Assembly (NCBI GenBank): GCA_026636295.1
Contig: CP089456.1
Span: 1-64,000 of the forward strand
Direction: 5' to 3'
Length of the DNA: 64,000 nucleotides
Source: Medakamo hakoo
Taxonomy: Eukaryota > Chlorophyta > Trebouxiophyceae > Coccomyxaceae
Position 1 is the first letter of the stretch; each line of letters opens with the position of its first letter. Both the position numbers and the translations under genes were made by a program. Under the pieces are notes generated by a model, which worked only from the letters and a program-made list of their open reading frames with translations, did not search any database and was not told the DNA's origin. Positions 10,299 to 20,855 of this stretch are shown here, piece after piece.

Positions 10299-12144
10299 AT
10301 GGCCACGGACGAGGTGCTCAAGGCCGTCCAGCTGGTCGTCGCGGGCGCGCAGGTGTGTGTATTTTTTTGGGGAGCGCGCCGCCCTTAGGCCTGCGCCGAT
10401 TGCTGTGTGGAGCGTGAAGCCGTCGGCCCGAGTCCCACTGCCCTGCAGCCGTCCCACCGCCCGTCCACTGCCCGTGGCGAGGGCCTGGGTGGCCGCAGCC
10501 TGCAATGCGAAGGATGGCCCGCCGTCGGAAGTGCCGCGACCGCCTTGCATGGGGGCGAGTCCCTCCACCGCCTCCGCGCCCACGAACCGCTCTACCTTCC
10601 CCCGGCGAACGCTCACGCACCGACGGCGCTTGTTTTGTGCTGCGCCCGCCACCGTCGCACCCTCTTGCCTCCCCACCCCACCGCCCGCGATGGACGGTCC
10701 GGGTCCCGGACAAGAGGTCTGCCCAAAGGAGGGGCGACGAATTGCCCTCCCGGCCCCACAATTGCCGTCCGAATGCGCCGGCCTTGTCGGACCCAGCCCT
10801 GCAGTTTCTGCGGGCTAGCGCGCTAACGCGCGCGCGCAGGGAGGGAGCGGTGTCGGCGCATGCACCGGAGCCCGCGGCGACTGTCGCCCTTTCCCGCCCC
10901 ATTCCTCCGCCCTCTGCGCCTGCGCGACAGCTGTCCGCCATCGTTCCCGCATGGACCGGACTCACGCGTCCTTCCCCCTTCCCTCCCTCTCAACTCCCCA
11001 ATCAACAACAGGTTGCGTGCGACGACAAGCACAAGGAGTTCCGGGAGCGGGTCAACGCCATGCGCACGCTCATCCGGGTGTGCGTGCCGACGGCCAAGGT
11101 GTGTCCACGGAGTGTGACGGGAAGGATGGAAGCTGGACGGGGCGGGGCGCGCCCCGTGCGAGCTGCCGACGACCAAAACACGCGTCACCACCCGCCGCTC
11201 TTGCCCCTCGGGCAGCGCCTGGGGGACCGCGGCCTTTCTTTTGTCACGCCCGCCCACGCGCCCCCCGCCCTCCGCCCGCGCCCCTCACCCCCTCCCCACC
11301 CGCCGCCTCAACACACACAACCACCCAGGTCGACGACTTCCTGGCCGCCAAAAACGCGCTGTTCGCCGTCCTCACCCAGATCGACGACCTGCTGGACGAG
11401 GTCGGCGTCCGCCTCACCCAGGAGGGCGAGGACCTGGGCGTCAAGCTGGCCGCCAAGCAGGCCGAGGACGCGGAGATGCGGCGCAAGATGGCGACCGTCG
11501 CCCGCCGGGCCGAAGAAATGGCGGAACGCCAGGAACAGCACGTCAAGGTCATCCTGGACCTCAAGAAAGCGTACGAGGCGGAGCAGGCCGCCCACCGCCG
11601 CGAACGCGACCTGTTCAAGGCGGAGCTGGCCAAGCTGCGCGAGGCCGCCGACCGCAACGTGCGCGAGGCGGGCGCGGCGCACGAGCGCGAGGTGCGCGCC
11701 CTGGAAGCCGCGCACAAGGCGGCCCGCGACGACATGATCAAGCTGTGCAACGAGGGCGTCGCGTCGCTCGCCGACCACTGCCTGGACGTCGCCGTCGCCG
11801 GGCAGCGCGTCCGCGTCGACTCCGCCGAAATGGAGGACGCCGTCTGGCAGGCGTTCCAGCGGGACATCAACGCCAAGCTGCACGAGTGGACGTCCCGGTA
11901 CTGCGGGGCGGGCACGAAGGTGGCGCCGCCCGCCCTGCGCGCGCCGTCTGGCCGCCCGCCCATCGGCAAGGGCGGGTCGGGCGCGAACGTCAAGTCCTTC
12001 CAGCCTGCCGTCGACAAGTCCCTGCCGTCCACACCGTCCACGGCGGGCGGGAATGGCGGTGGGGCCAGTGCCATCGGCGTCGGCGGCGCGGGCCCGTCCA
12101 CGCCTCCCACGGTCTCGGAGGGCGACCACTACGCGTCCGAGTGA
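10299..12144 (+). CDS. Coiled-coil protein of unknown function, three exons
   Basis: Exons 10299-10352, 11012-11098 and 11329-12144 are all phase 0 and encode 318 residues. The N-terminal 80 residues are helical (MATDEVLKAVQLVV, then HKEFRERVNAMRTLIR). Residues about 60-185 are a heptad-rich coiled coil full of K, E, R, A and Q (EEMAERQEQHVKVILDLKK, AAHKAARDDMIKLCNEG). A folded-looking segment containing VWQAFQRDINAKLHEWTSRY follows, and the last 80 residues are disordered Gly/Ser/Pro. There is no signal peptide or membrane segment. I do not recognise a family; a tether or cytoskeletal adaptor is a guess only. Intron 1 is 659 bp, long for this window. Confidence 0.8.
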
Positions 12145-12808
12145 GTGAGGGTGCGCCCAGGACTGCCTCTCTCCCCCCCTTTTTATTTTTTAATGTGTCC
12201 TTTTCCCCCCCTTCCGAAAACGCAATGAAATTCCGTGTCTCGTGAGAGTGTGAGTGTGCGTGTGTGTGCGGGGAAAGGCTTGACTCGAGACGTATGAGAG
12301 AGAGGTCGGGAACTGATTTTCTTTTTTCGTTTTTCACGTGGAGGGCCTTGTTTTACCCTGCACCCCCCGCCCCGCGCCGCACGCGCGCTCCCCACCCCCG
12401 GCCTGTGGTGGAGGGGGGGCGCGCACGCGGCGGGGGCGGGGCATGTGAGTGCGGGACGGGCCCTTCACCCCCCCTCCCCCCCTTCTGAGAGTGTGTTTTC
12501 TGTGTGTTGGTGTGTGTGGTGGGTGGGTCGAGGATTTGAGAGATGACGGACCGGTGTGTTGGGTGGGGCGTTGACGACGGAATCTGCGCGCGCGTGCCAC
12601 GAGCCTGGAGCAGGGGCTACGCTCCCCTTTTGACCAGGCGGGCTGTGACCGCGCGCGCGCGTGTGTAAAAAGACGCCTCCTTCCATCTCCGGGTTTGTTT
12701 TTTTGCACCGCCGCCGCCCCATCCACACTTGCTCCCCACCCCCTTCCTCCCGCGACGGGCGCGCAACCCCCACACAACAAACACCCTTGCCAACCCTCCC
12801 CTCCGCTG
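12145..12808. other. Convergent intergenic region, simple-sequence rich
   Basis: This 664-bp stretch lies between two gene ends and is the largest gene-free stretch in the window. It contains T-rich and C-rich runs (12177-12215), GT-rich runs (12247-12270, 12490-12525) and CG-alternating patches (12650-12663). It probably holds both 3' UTRs and terminators. I see no supported coding or RNA gene. Confidence 0.5.
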
Positions 12809-14208
12809 TCACTCCTGCTCCACTTCCTCCTGCAAAGCCGCGGCCGCCAGCTTGCCAACGTACCCGATGGACGCGGCGGACAGGGCGAGGCCCAGGCCGA
12901 CCTGCCATGGCTGGACGGAGGCGGTCAAGCCCTCCGCCCCGCCCTGGATCATGGCGGCGCCGGCCGACCCGGCGGCGACGTAGGCGACCGTGCCGGGGAG
13001 CATGCCCAGCCACGAGCCCGCGACGTACGCCCCCAGGTCGACGGACGTCAGGCCGTACAGGTACGACGACGCGGCCAGCGGCAGCAGCGGCGACAGGCGC
13101 AGCAGCGTGACGACCTTGAACCCGTTCCGGCCCACCGCCCGGTCGACGGCCGCGAAGCGCGGGTTGGACGCCGCCCAGGCCGCCACCCGGTCCCGGGCCG
13201 CGTACCGGGCGATGAGGAAGGCCACGGTCGCGGCGGCGGTGGAGGAGAGGGAGACGACGGCCAGGCCGGGGCCCAGGCCGAGGAGGGCACCTTTTTTTTG
13301 GGGGGGGGGGAATAAAAAAACGTGAGGCGGGAGGTGGGGGGCGCCGCGCGACCGCCTCACGCCCACGCGCCGGACCGGCACGCGACCTCCACCCTCTCCT
13401 TCCACCTCGTGAGACCAAGGAGGTTCCCAGCCGCCCTCAACCCCCCCGTGCAGCCAAAACTTGCCTGCCGTGAGCGTGAGCGGGATGGCCGGCACGCACA
13501 GCACCTCCAGCGCAAAGTACACCGCGCCAAATGCAAGCAAGCCTGCCGGCCCAAGGCTGTCCACCACAGAGGTGAAGTATTCAACAAACTGTTGGATGGG
13601 CTCGCGCGCGCCCAGGGACAGGGCCGCAATCGCGGCAAGGGCGCCCGCTCCCACGACTGCGCCACCGCCCAGCGCGGTCGCGGCCGCGGCGTGGTTGGTC
13701 GGGGCGTCGTCGCCGTCGTTTTTATTCTTCTGCGGGCCGCCGCTGCCACCACTCCCACGCCGCCGCCAGGCCGCCGTGCTCGTCTCGGCCTGGCGCGTGC
13801 CTACCGCAGCTGGGCGGGTCAGGGGCGAGGGCGTCGAGCGGGAGGGGGCGAGCGGCGAATGGTCGGGGCGTTGGGCTGCCACACTGGGTAAAACAGGGCG
13901 GCGTGACGACAGCAGAGTGGCTGGCACAACCCGCCGTCCGGTCAGATGGCTAGCCCGAATCTGTAGAGTGGTGCAGGGGTGGGCAAATAGGGAGAGATCA
14001 TCACTGAGACGCTCCGATGGGCGATGATAAGAAGGGCTCGGCGGAACCAAAAAAAAAACGCCCGCGAGCCACGACCTGGCCGCGCCGGACAAAAAACGCC
14101 GGCTTTTTCGACGGCGCACCCATCCCACACACACACCTGAGGCGGCGGCGCTACGCCACTCGACGACGCCGGCCCGGAGGCGCTCGCGGCGGCGGTGGGC
14201 GGCCGCAT
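12809..14208 (-). CDS. VTT/TVP38-TMEM64 (SNARE-associated Golgi, DedA-like) membrane protein
   Basis: Exons 14208-14137, 13960-13465 and 13290-12809 give 349 residues. The N-terminal 110 residues are Ser/Arg/Ala-rich, as in an organelle targeting sequence. Several hydrophobic segments follow. The hallmark VTT segment is present: AVVSLSSTAAATVAFLIARY, then VTLLRLSPLLPLAASSYLYG with LTSVDLGAYVAGSWLGMLPG and TVAYVAAGS. Family members are lipid-scramblase-like proteins of endomembranes and, in algae and plants, plastids. The second intron starts GC rather than GT (AG|GCAAGT); only this donor keeps frame. The gene is divergent from the next one with just 97 bp between ATGs. Family is secure; location is inferred. 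Confidence 0.88.
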
Positions 14209-14305
14209 ATTGTTGTGGGGCGTGACACACAGGACGACACAGACGAACAGTGGTCTGCAGAGGGACAGTGTCCGCTCTCTCTCAAACTCCGCTCGCACAA
14301 ACGCA

Positions 14306-15402
14306 ATGCCTGCCCTCGCTCCGTCGCCCGCCCGGGCGCTGACGCGCGCACCACCGGCCCGCAGCTTCTCAGGCAGGCTAGCCAGTGCACCCAGATGCCC
14401 GCCTGTCCATGTCGCGTCGACGCAGCTGTCTCGGACCGGCGGCCGCGTCCCTGACCGCGTCCGCCTAGGCGCAGCCGCGGCGGCCGACGGTGCGTTGGTG
14501 TGTCGTGTGGCCACTAAACCTGAAACACCGTACCCCGTGCCTAAGCCAACTTGCTGCGAGCGTAGTGCGGCCGTCAAAGCACCGGACAAGGGCAGCGGCG
14601 CTCGGGACGGAAAACCCCGTGACGGACGGTGCCGCTGCCCGCCGCGCGCCATGCGTCGGCACTGCTGCTCTCGCGCTCACGCCAACCCATCCACACACCA
14701 AACCCTCCACCACAGCTCCAACCTCGCTCACGCCCAACCGGGACCGGTACCACGTCATCGAGCTGGCCGGGTGCGAGCTGCTCGTAGCTTCTACACCGGA
14801 CGGCAGGCTAGACGTCGGCGACGCGTACGTGCGTGACGGCGCGTCGGGGCTGTACGCCCGTCCAGGAGGCGGACCAGGCGACAGCACCACCCCCTCCGCC
14901 CTCGCCGCCGCCTGGGGTGGGCCACGCCCGGCCGTCGTCGTCCCCTGGGAAACCACTTTTTTCGGGGACGCCCTCTTCAAAAAAGCGGGCTGGACGCGCA
15001 TGGACCGCGTGTTTTTAATCCCGGCGTTGTCCGTGCGCACGAGCGGCAGCGCGGACGAGCGCGGGCCACGCAGCACGCCTGTCCTAGATTTCACGGCCGT
15101 GGCTGCTTTTGATGCTGCGACACGCGTGTTGGAGCTGGCTGATGTGAAAAGGGAGGCGCCTGAAGGGGTGGACCCGAGCCGGCTCAGCTTGCGGATCAGG
15201 TAAGAAGACAGATGGACGGGAGAGGGAGAGGGGAGGGGGGGGGGGGGGGGGCATGGACGCGCAGACGAGCCCCGGCCCGACCCACCCGCCACCCTCTCTC
15301 ACGCATGCAAAAAACACCCACAGGTCGGAAGGCCTCATCCTCGTTGAGACGGACGCGCTGCCGACGCCAAATGAGCTGGTTGCGGCGCGGCGTGGGGCGT
15401 GA
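14306..15402 (+). CDS. Unknown protein, probable plastid targeting, three exons
   Basis: Exons 14306-14489, 14716-15199 and 15324-15402 join in phase to give 248 residues. Exon 1 encodes a typical transit-like leader (MPALAPSPARALTRAPPARS and more Ser/Arg/Ala). The mature part is a compact globular domain with RYHVIELAGCELLVAST, GRLDVGDAYVRDG, AVVVPWETTFFGDALFKKAGW and LILVETDALPTPNELVAARR near the C-terminus. There are no membrane segments. I do not recognise the family. Its start is 97 bp from that of the VTT gene on the other strand, suggesting a shared promoter. The three-exon model is supported by matching phases at both junctions. Confidence 0.75.
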
Positions 15403-15546
15403 GGGAGGGGAGAGGCGGGAGAGGCAACAAGTGGTGGTGCGTGGTGGCACATGGAAAAATGCATGGATGGGAACGGCAGGGCGTCGGAAAGATGAAAGAG
15501 CGCGGCACCGCGCACACGCACGTCACAGACACCACCCCCTTCATTT

Positions 15547-16475
15547 CTACGCCGCCCGCCCGCCCGCCCCCAGCCGCACGCCCGACAGTGCTTTCTCCAG
15601 GCCGAGCCCCAACACCGCGCACACCGCGTCCGCGCCTTCCTGGACTGCGGCCTCGATCGCGTCGGCTTCCGACGACGCGAAATCCTGGAGGACGTACGCC
15701 GCGACGGGCATGTGTTCAGGCGGGCGGCCGATGCCTGCATGGTTGGTGTGTGGGAGGAGTGGGGCGGTGGCGTGAGGACGCGTGCGCCGTCTCCATCCCC
15801 CCCCCCCCCCCCCCCCCAACCCACGCCCACTCGCACCCACAACTCACCAATCCTCACGCGCGCAAAGGCTTTGTCACCACCGAAATGCTGGATCAGGGAC
15901 CGCACGCCGTTGTGGCCGCCATGCCCGCCGCCGCCGCGCAGCCGGACTTTGGCCGGCGCCGTGTCCAGGTCGTCGTAGATGGAGATGACGCGCGACGGCG
16001 GGACGCGGTAAAACTTGGCCAGGCCGCCGACGGCTTCGCCGCTGACGTTCATGAAGGTCAGCGGCTTGACCAGCAACACCCTCTGACCCTCCAGCATCCC
16101 CCGCCCCACCGCGGCTTTACACTGGGCTTTGTCCAGGGCGGTGCCGGCGCGGGACGCCAGCAAGTCGATGACCCGCCACCCGACGTTGTGGCGCGTGCGC
16201 TCGTAGCGGGGTCCCGGGTTGCCCAGGCCGACGATGATCCACAGGTTGGACGGGTCGGCGGCGTCGGCTGCAGCGGCGGCGGCGTCGATGGACCGCAGGC
16301 GCGGGGACCCGCGGCTCGCCAGGGAGCGCAGGGCGGAGAGGGCCGGGCCCATGGCTAGTGGTGGTGGTCGTGCGAGCGCGCGGCCGGCGACGGCGACGGC
16401 TCCGTTCACTCGCGCCTTGCTCCCGCGCGTCGCGGCCAGCAGGCGGGACGGCACGCCCAGACTGGTCGTGCGCAT
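15547..16475 (-). CDS. PTH: Peptidyl-tRNA hydrolase, bacterial (Pth) type, organelle-targeted
   Basis: Releases tRNA from stalled peptidyl-tRNA. Exons 16475-15848 and 15734-15547 give 271 residues: a leader of about 75 residues (MRTTSLGVPSRLLAATRG) plus a full Pth domain of normal size. Key motifs are GLGNPGPRYERTRHNVGW with the catalytic His, PLTFMNVSG, SIYDDLDTAPAKVRLR and GGHGGHNGVRSL. The bacterial-type fold and the leader point to plastid or mitochondrion. Its 3' end faces that of the unknown gene ending at 15402. The intron is 113 bp and carries a C/G homopolymer run. An in-frame ATG at 16601 is an alternative start. Confidence 0.93.
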
Positions 16476-16581
16476 GCACGCCTCAGTCCCCCCTCCAGGG
16501 CGCGCGTGGGAGAGGGGCAGGAGAGAGAGGCGGTGGGGAGCCGGGCGACGAAAACTGTGGTCTGCGCGATTGTGTGTGTTT

Positions 16582-17688
16582 TCACGACCCGACGCTGCCA
16601 TCACCACCACCACTCCCTCCTCCGTCCCGCCCACGCCCTCCACTCCCACCCGCCAGCTGCATGGGCGAGTCCCGGGCTAGAGCTGCGGCCGTGCTGGCAG
16701 CGCTGGGCGTGGGCGGCGGCCGCACGCCTCCTCCTCCACTTTCCTCCACCGCCGCGCGGTGCAGGCGACGCGCGGCGGCCAGCGGGTCGGGGCCCGACCC
16801 GGGCGAGCCGACCACCCACGGCGGCGGCAGGGGTGTGGGCGCCGTCGGCGGCGTGCCAACGGCGCGGCCGAATGCTCCAGCGCCAGCAGCGGCGAGTGGG
16901 GTTTCCGGGACGCCCGCCGCCCGGCCGGGAGGCGGAGGGATGGTGGTGGTGGTGGTGCTGCTGCTGCTGTTGGGCAGCGGCGGCCGCGCCCTGCTACTCA
17001 CTGCTGCGGTGTCTGCAACCGAGGCCTGGCCTCCGCCAGAAATGACCAGCCGCCGAGCTGCCAGCAGGTCGGCGGACGCGCGAGTGGCCAGCGGAGGAGG
17101 CGGGTCGCCAGGCCTGTCCTCTCCTTCCACCGGCGGCGGCCGCTGTGGAGAAGGCGCCAGCAGGGCCCGTCCGCTCGCCCCGCCAGCCGCCATGGGCGTG
17201 TCATCCACGGCCGCGACCGTGGCTGCTGGCACGGCGGTCGCGGGCGCCAGGCCGCCCAAGGATGAGGCGGACGTGTTGAGGCGCGGCGGCGGGGGGGCCG
17301 GGGGCGGCGTGCCAGCCGCCGCCGCCGCCTCGCCGCCGCCCGCTTCCTCCACGCTGCTGGTCGGCACGCGCAGCGGGCGCAGAGATGGCAGCGGGTGGGG
17401 CGGTGGCGGGTGTGCCGGCCCGTCGCCCGTCGTCCGGGCGCTGTCGGACCGGCTAAAGGTGAGCGCGGGCGGGGCGTCGCTACCACCCTCACCCCCACCA
17501 CCCCCACTTCCGCCCAGGTCCGCCGCCGAGTCGGCGCGCGGGCTGCGCCGGGGTTCAAGCCCAGTGCCTGCCTGAACTGGTGGTGGTGGTGGTGGCGGAG
17601 GCGGCCGCGCCCTGTCGCTGCCCAGGAACAGGCGGCCCAGGCGGGCGCGGAGGCCGCTCGTGGACGGCGGCGGGGCGGGGTCGGCCAT
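16582..17688 (-). CDS. Low-complexity Pro/Ala/Ser-rich open frame, doubtful gene
   Basis: An uninterrupted frame of 368 codons starts at MADPAPPPSTSGLRARLGRL. It is almost wholly disordered: proline runs (residues about 30-40), TSSVEEAGGGE, a Ser/Thr run near SSSSTTTTT, and a Gly-rich tail. No fold or motif is recognisable. At this GC level long open frames arise by chance, and the opposite strand is also open. In favour of a real gene are the conserved-looking basic start, the acidic/Ser stretches and the position between two genes with room for it. It could also be the 3' part of a spliced gene. Confidence 0.35.
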   Translation of the reverse strand: MADPAPPPSTSGLRARLGRLFLGSDRARPPPPPPPPPVQAGTGLEPRRSPRADSAADLGGSGGGGGEGGSDAPPALTFSRSDSARTTGDGPAHPPPPHPLPSLRPLRVPTSSVEEAGGGEAAAAAGTPPPAPPPPRLNTSASSLGGLAPATAVPAATVAAVDDTPMAAGGASGRALLAPSPQRPPPVEGEDRPGDPPPPLATRASADLLAARRLVISGGGQASVADTAAVSSRARPPLPNSSSSTTTTTIPPPPGRAAGVPETPLAAAGAGAFGRAVGTPPTAPTPLPPPWVVGSPGSGPDPLAAARRLHRAAVEESGGGGVRPPPTPSAASTAAALARDSPMQLAGGSGGRGRDGGGSGGGDGSVGS

Positions 17689-18013
17689 CGCTTGGCGCGC
17701 GCGCGGCCCGCGCCCACCCGGTTTAGCTGTGCGAGGAGCGCGTGGAAAGCCCGTTTGCCGCAGTCCAACCAGGCTCAGTGCATTCGCAGAGGACCGGTCT
17801 CCTGTGCGGGCGGCTGGGAAATGCTTTGCGGCCCCTCGCAACTGTGTGCTGCCCTGCCTTTTTTTTCGACGCGGCAAGCAGAGGGAAAGCAAAGCACACT
17901 GTGTGTGCGGTGTCGCGGGGCCCGACGCACGCCCCCCTCACACTGAAGACGCCCGCGTTTTCTCTGCTCGAACGACTTTCCCGGCACCACCCTCAGTCCC
18001 TCCCTCAAGAACA
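17689..18013. other. Upstream region of Cpn60 gene
   Basis: This 325-bp stretch precedes the chaperonin ATG. It holds a T run (17860-17867) and moderately AT-richer sequence around 17940-18013 than its surroundings, consistent with a promoter and 5' UTR. I saw no heat-shock element that I would defend. Confidence 0.4.
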
Positions 18014-20612
18014 ATGCAGACCACCAGCAGCCTGCGCCCGCTCCAGGTACGATGACCGTGGGAGTGGGCGACTTTGCCGGGCGAGGTGTTTGGTCGCGCG
18101 CTGGCCACCAGCGCATGCGGCTCGTGTTTCCGTGCCGGCCGGCCGAGCACGCGCGCCAGCCACGGCCGGAAGCGACCGTGGTTTTTCCTTTTCTGTTCCA
18201 GCCAAGGGCGTGCCCGGCAAGCATGCGCTGCTCGTGAGCGCGGCAGTTTTATGTCGCGGGGCGGACAACGTCCCGCACGACGCCCGTTTTTGGGCTGGGC
18301 CGCCGCCCGCTTCCACAGCCTTCTCTCACGCCAGGCTCTCTCACGGTCCCGCTCCGGCACCCCACGTCCCCACTCAACAGGCGTCCCGCCCGGCGGCCGG
18401 CGGCAAGGCCCGCCGCTCTGGCCGTGGCATGGTGAGTTTTTAGGAGGGGCGTCGTCGTGGCCGCGGCCGAAACGGAAACCGCGCCTGTGCGGCGCTACTA
18501 GAGGCGTCGAGAAAAAAAGCACGGCCGTCTCTACTATTTCGCTGCGGGCGCCGCTGCCGCACGCTGGCGTCGCCCGGACGGGTTGCTGTCCCGCCCAATG
18601 GACGGCGTGGTCCTCTCACTAGAGTGTGGCTGTGGTGGGCTGTGGATCGCCGCTCTGCCCACCCCGCCGCCGCGCTGGCGGCTAGGTCTCCGGACACACA
18701 GCGCTCCCCCCTCTCTTCTTCTGGCCGCAAATTCGCGCTCACGCCGCTTCCTCCCCCGCCCCCAACAAACACCCACAACCACCACACACACAACCACAGC
18801 CCGCCCCGCGCGCCGAAGCCAAGGAGATTGTCTTCGACAACGACTCCCGCAAGCGCATGCAGGACGGCATCAACAAGCTGGCGGAGGCGGTCGGCGTCAC
18901 GCTCGGCCCGCGCGGTGAGTGGCTGTGTTGGAGACCCCGCGGCTTGGGGGGCCGCGACCAGGGCCACCACCCCACCACCACCATCACACGCCCCCCGCCG
19001 CCCACTCACGCCGCCCCCACCCACCCCGAAAAAAACACACACGCACACAGGCCGCAACGTCGTCCTGGAACAATCCTACGGCGTCCCCCAAGTCATCAAC
19101 GACGGCGTGTCCATCGCCCGCGCCATCGAGCTGGAAGACCCCGTCGAAAACGCGGGCGCCCAGCTGATCAAGGAAGTCGCCGGCCGCACCAACGACGCGG
19201 CCGGCGACGGCACGACGACCGCGTCCGTGCTGGCCCGGGAAATGATCCACTTTGGCCTGCAGGTCGTCACGGCGGGGGCCAACCCGGTCTCCGTCAAGAA
19301 GGGCATCGACAAGACGTGCGACTTCCTGGTGGGCCGCCTGCGGGCGCTGGCCAAGCCCGTCGCCGGCTCGGCCGACATCAAGTCGGTCGCCTCCATCTCC
19401 GCCGGCAACGACGACGCCATCGGCGACCTGATCGCCCAGGCCCTGGAGACCGTCGGCGCGGACGGCGTGCTGACCATCGAGTCGTCCAACGGCCTGGACA
19501 CGACGGTGGAAGTCCAGGAAGGCATGCAGATCGACCGGGGGTACGCGTCCCCCCAGTTTGTGACCAACCCGGAGAAGCTGCTGGTCGAGTTTGACAACCC
19601 GCGCGTCCTGATCACGGACCACAAGATCGAGTCCATCAAGGAAATCCTGCCCGTCCTGGAGCAGGTCACGCGCGTCAACCAGCCGCTGCTCATCATCGCG
19701 GAAGACGTGACGGGCGAGGCGCTGGCCACCCTGGTCGTCAACAAGCTGCGCGGCATCGTGTCCGTGTGCGCGGTGAAAGCGCCCGGCTTTGGCGAGCGCC
19801 GCAAGGCCCTGCTCCAGGACATTGCCATCGTCACGGGCGCGGAGTACGTGGCCAAGGACTTGGGCATGAAGGTCGAGGACACGAGCCTCGACCAGCTGGG
19901 CGTCGCCCGCAAGGTGACGTGCGCCAACGTGTGGACGACCATCATCGCGGACGCGGCCAACAAGGAGGAGATCGACCTGCGCGTCGCCCAGATCAAGAAG
20001 GAGCTGGCGGAGACGGACTCGGTGTACGACACGGAAAAGCTGTCGGAGCGCGTCGCCAAGCTGGCGGGCGGCGTGGCGGTCATCAAAGTCGGCGCCGCCA
20101 CGGAGGCGGAGCTGGAAGACCGCAAGCTGCGCGTGGAGGACGCCAAGAACGCGACGTTTGCGGCGGTGGAGGAGGGCATCGTCCCCGGCGGTGGCGCGGC
20201 CCTGCTCCACCTGTCCGAACTCGTCCCGGAGTTCAAGGCGTCGCTGACGGACGCGGAGGAGAAGCTGGGCGCGGACATCGTGATGAAAGCCCTGAAAGCG
20301 CCCGCCCGCATGATCGCCGCCAACGCGGGCGTGGAGGGCGACGTCATCGTCGAGAAGCTGTCCGGCACGCCGTTCGAGATGGGGTACAACGCCATGTCCG
20401 GCAAGGTGGAAGACCTGATCGCGGCCGGCGTCCTCGACCCCGCCAAAGTCACGCGGTCGGGCCTGACCAACGCGTGCGGCATCGCCGGCATCATGCTGAC
20501 GACCCAGGCCGTCATGGTGGAGAAGCCCAAGCCGAAGGCCGGCGGCGGCGCCAACCCGCTGAACAACCCGGGCTTCAGCCCGAGTGGCATGCCGGCGGGC
20601 ATGACGATTTAA
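18014..20612 (+). CDS. CPN60A: Plastid chaperonin 60 alpha (GroEL type I)
   Basis: ATP-driven folding chaperone of the plastid stroma. Exons 18014-18046, 18381-18431, 18800-18914 and 19051-20612 give 586 residues. The first two mini-exons and the start of the third encode a Ser/Arg-rich transit peptide. The mature domain starts near [20 protein letters not shown] and carries [13 protein letters not shown], the ATP motif [59 protein letters not shown] and [19 protein letters not shown]. The end lacks the GGM tail of bacterial GroEL. Details such as the EKPKPKA end fit the plant plastid alpha subunit rather than mitochondrial Hsp60. It is a useful marker of green ancestry. Confidence 0.95.
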
Positions 20613-20855
20613 AGGGTGGGGAGGAGCGCGTGAAGGGGGGTGGGTGGTGGTGGTGGGTGGCTTTTTTTCTTTCTTTCCTCCCAACAACAAAAACACTGGC
20701 CTGCGGGCAACCAACCAAAACTGGGGGTGGAGAGGCGCATGTGTGCGGGCGTGTGTGTGTGTGTGTGTGTGTGCGCGGGTGTGTGTGTGCGGGGTGGCGG
20801 TGCAACACTCGACACACCCCCGTCCCGTCGGGTCGTCACCAACAAAAAAAAAGTC
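20613..20855. repeat. Convergent 3' region with (GT)n microsatellite
   Basis: A 243-bp spacer lies between two facing stop codons. It is G/T-rich, with a GT dinucleotide run near 20750-20772 and a second near 20778-20790. It probably holds both 3' UTRs. Confidence 0.6.
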
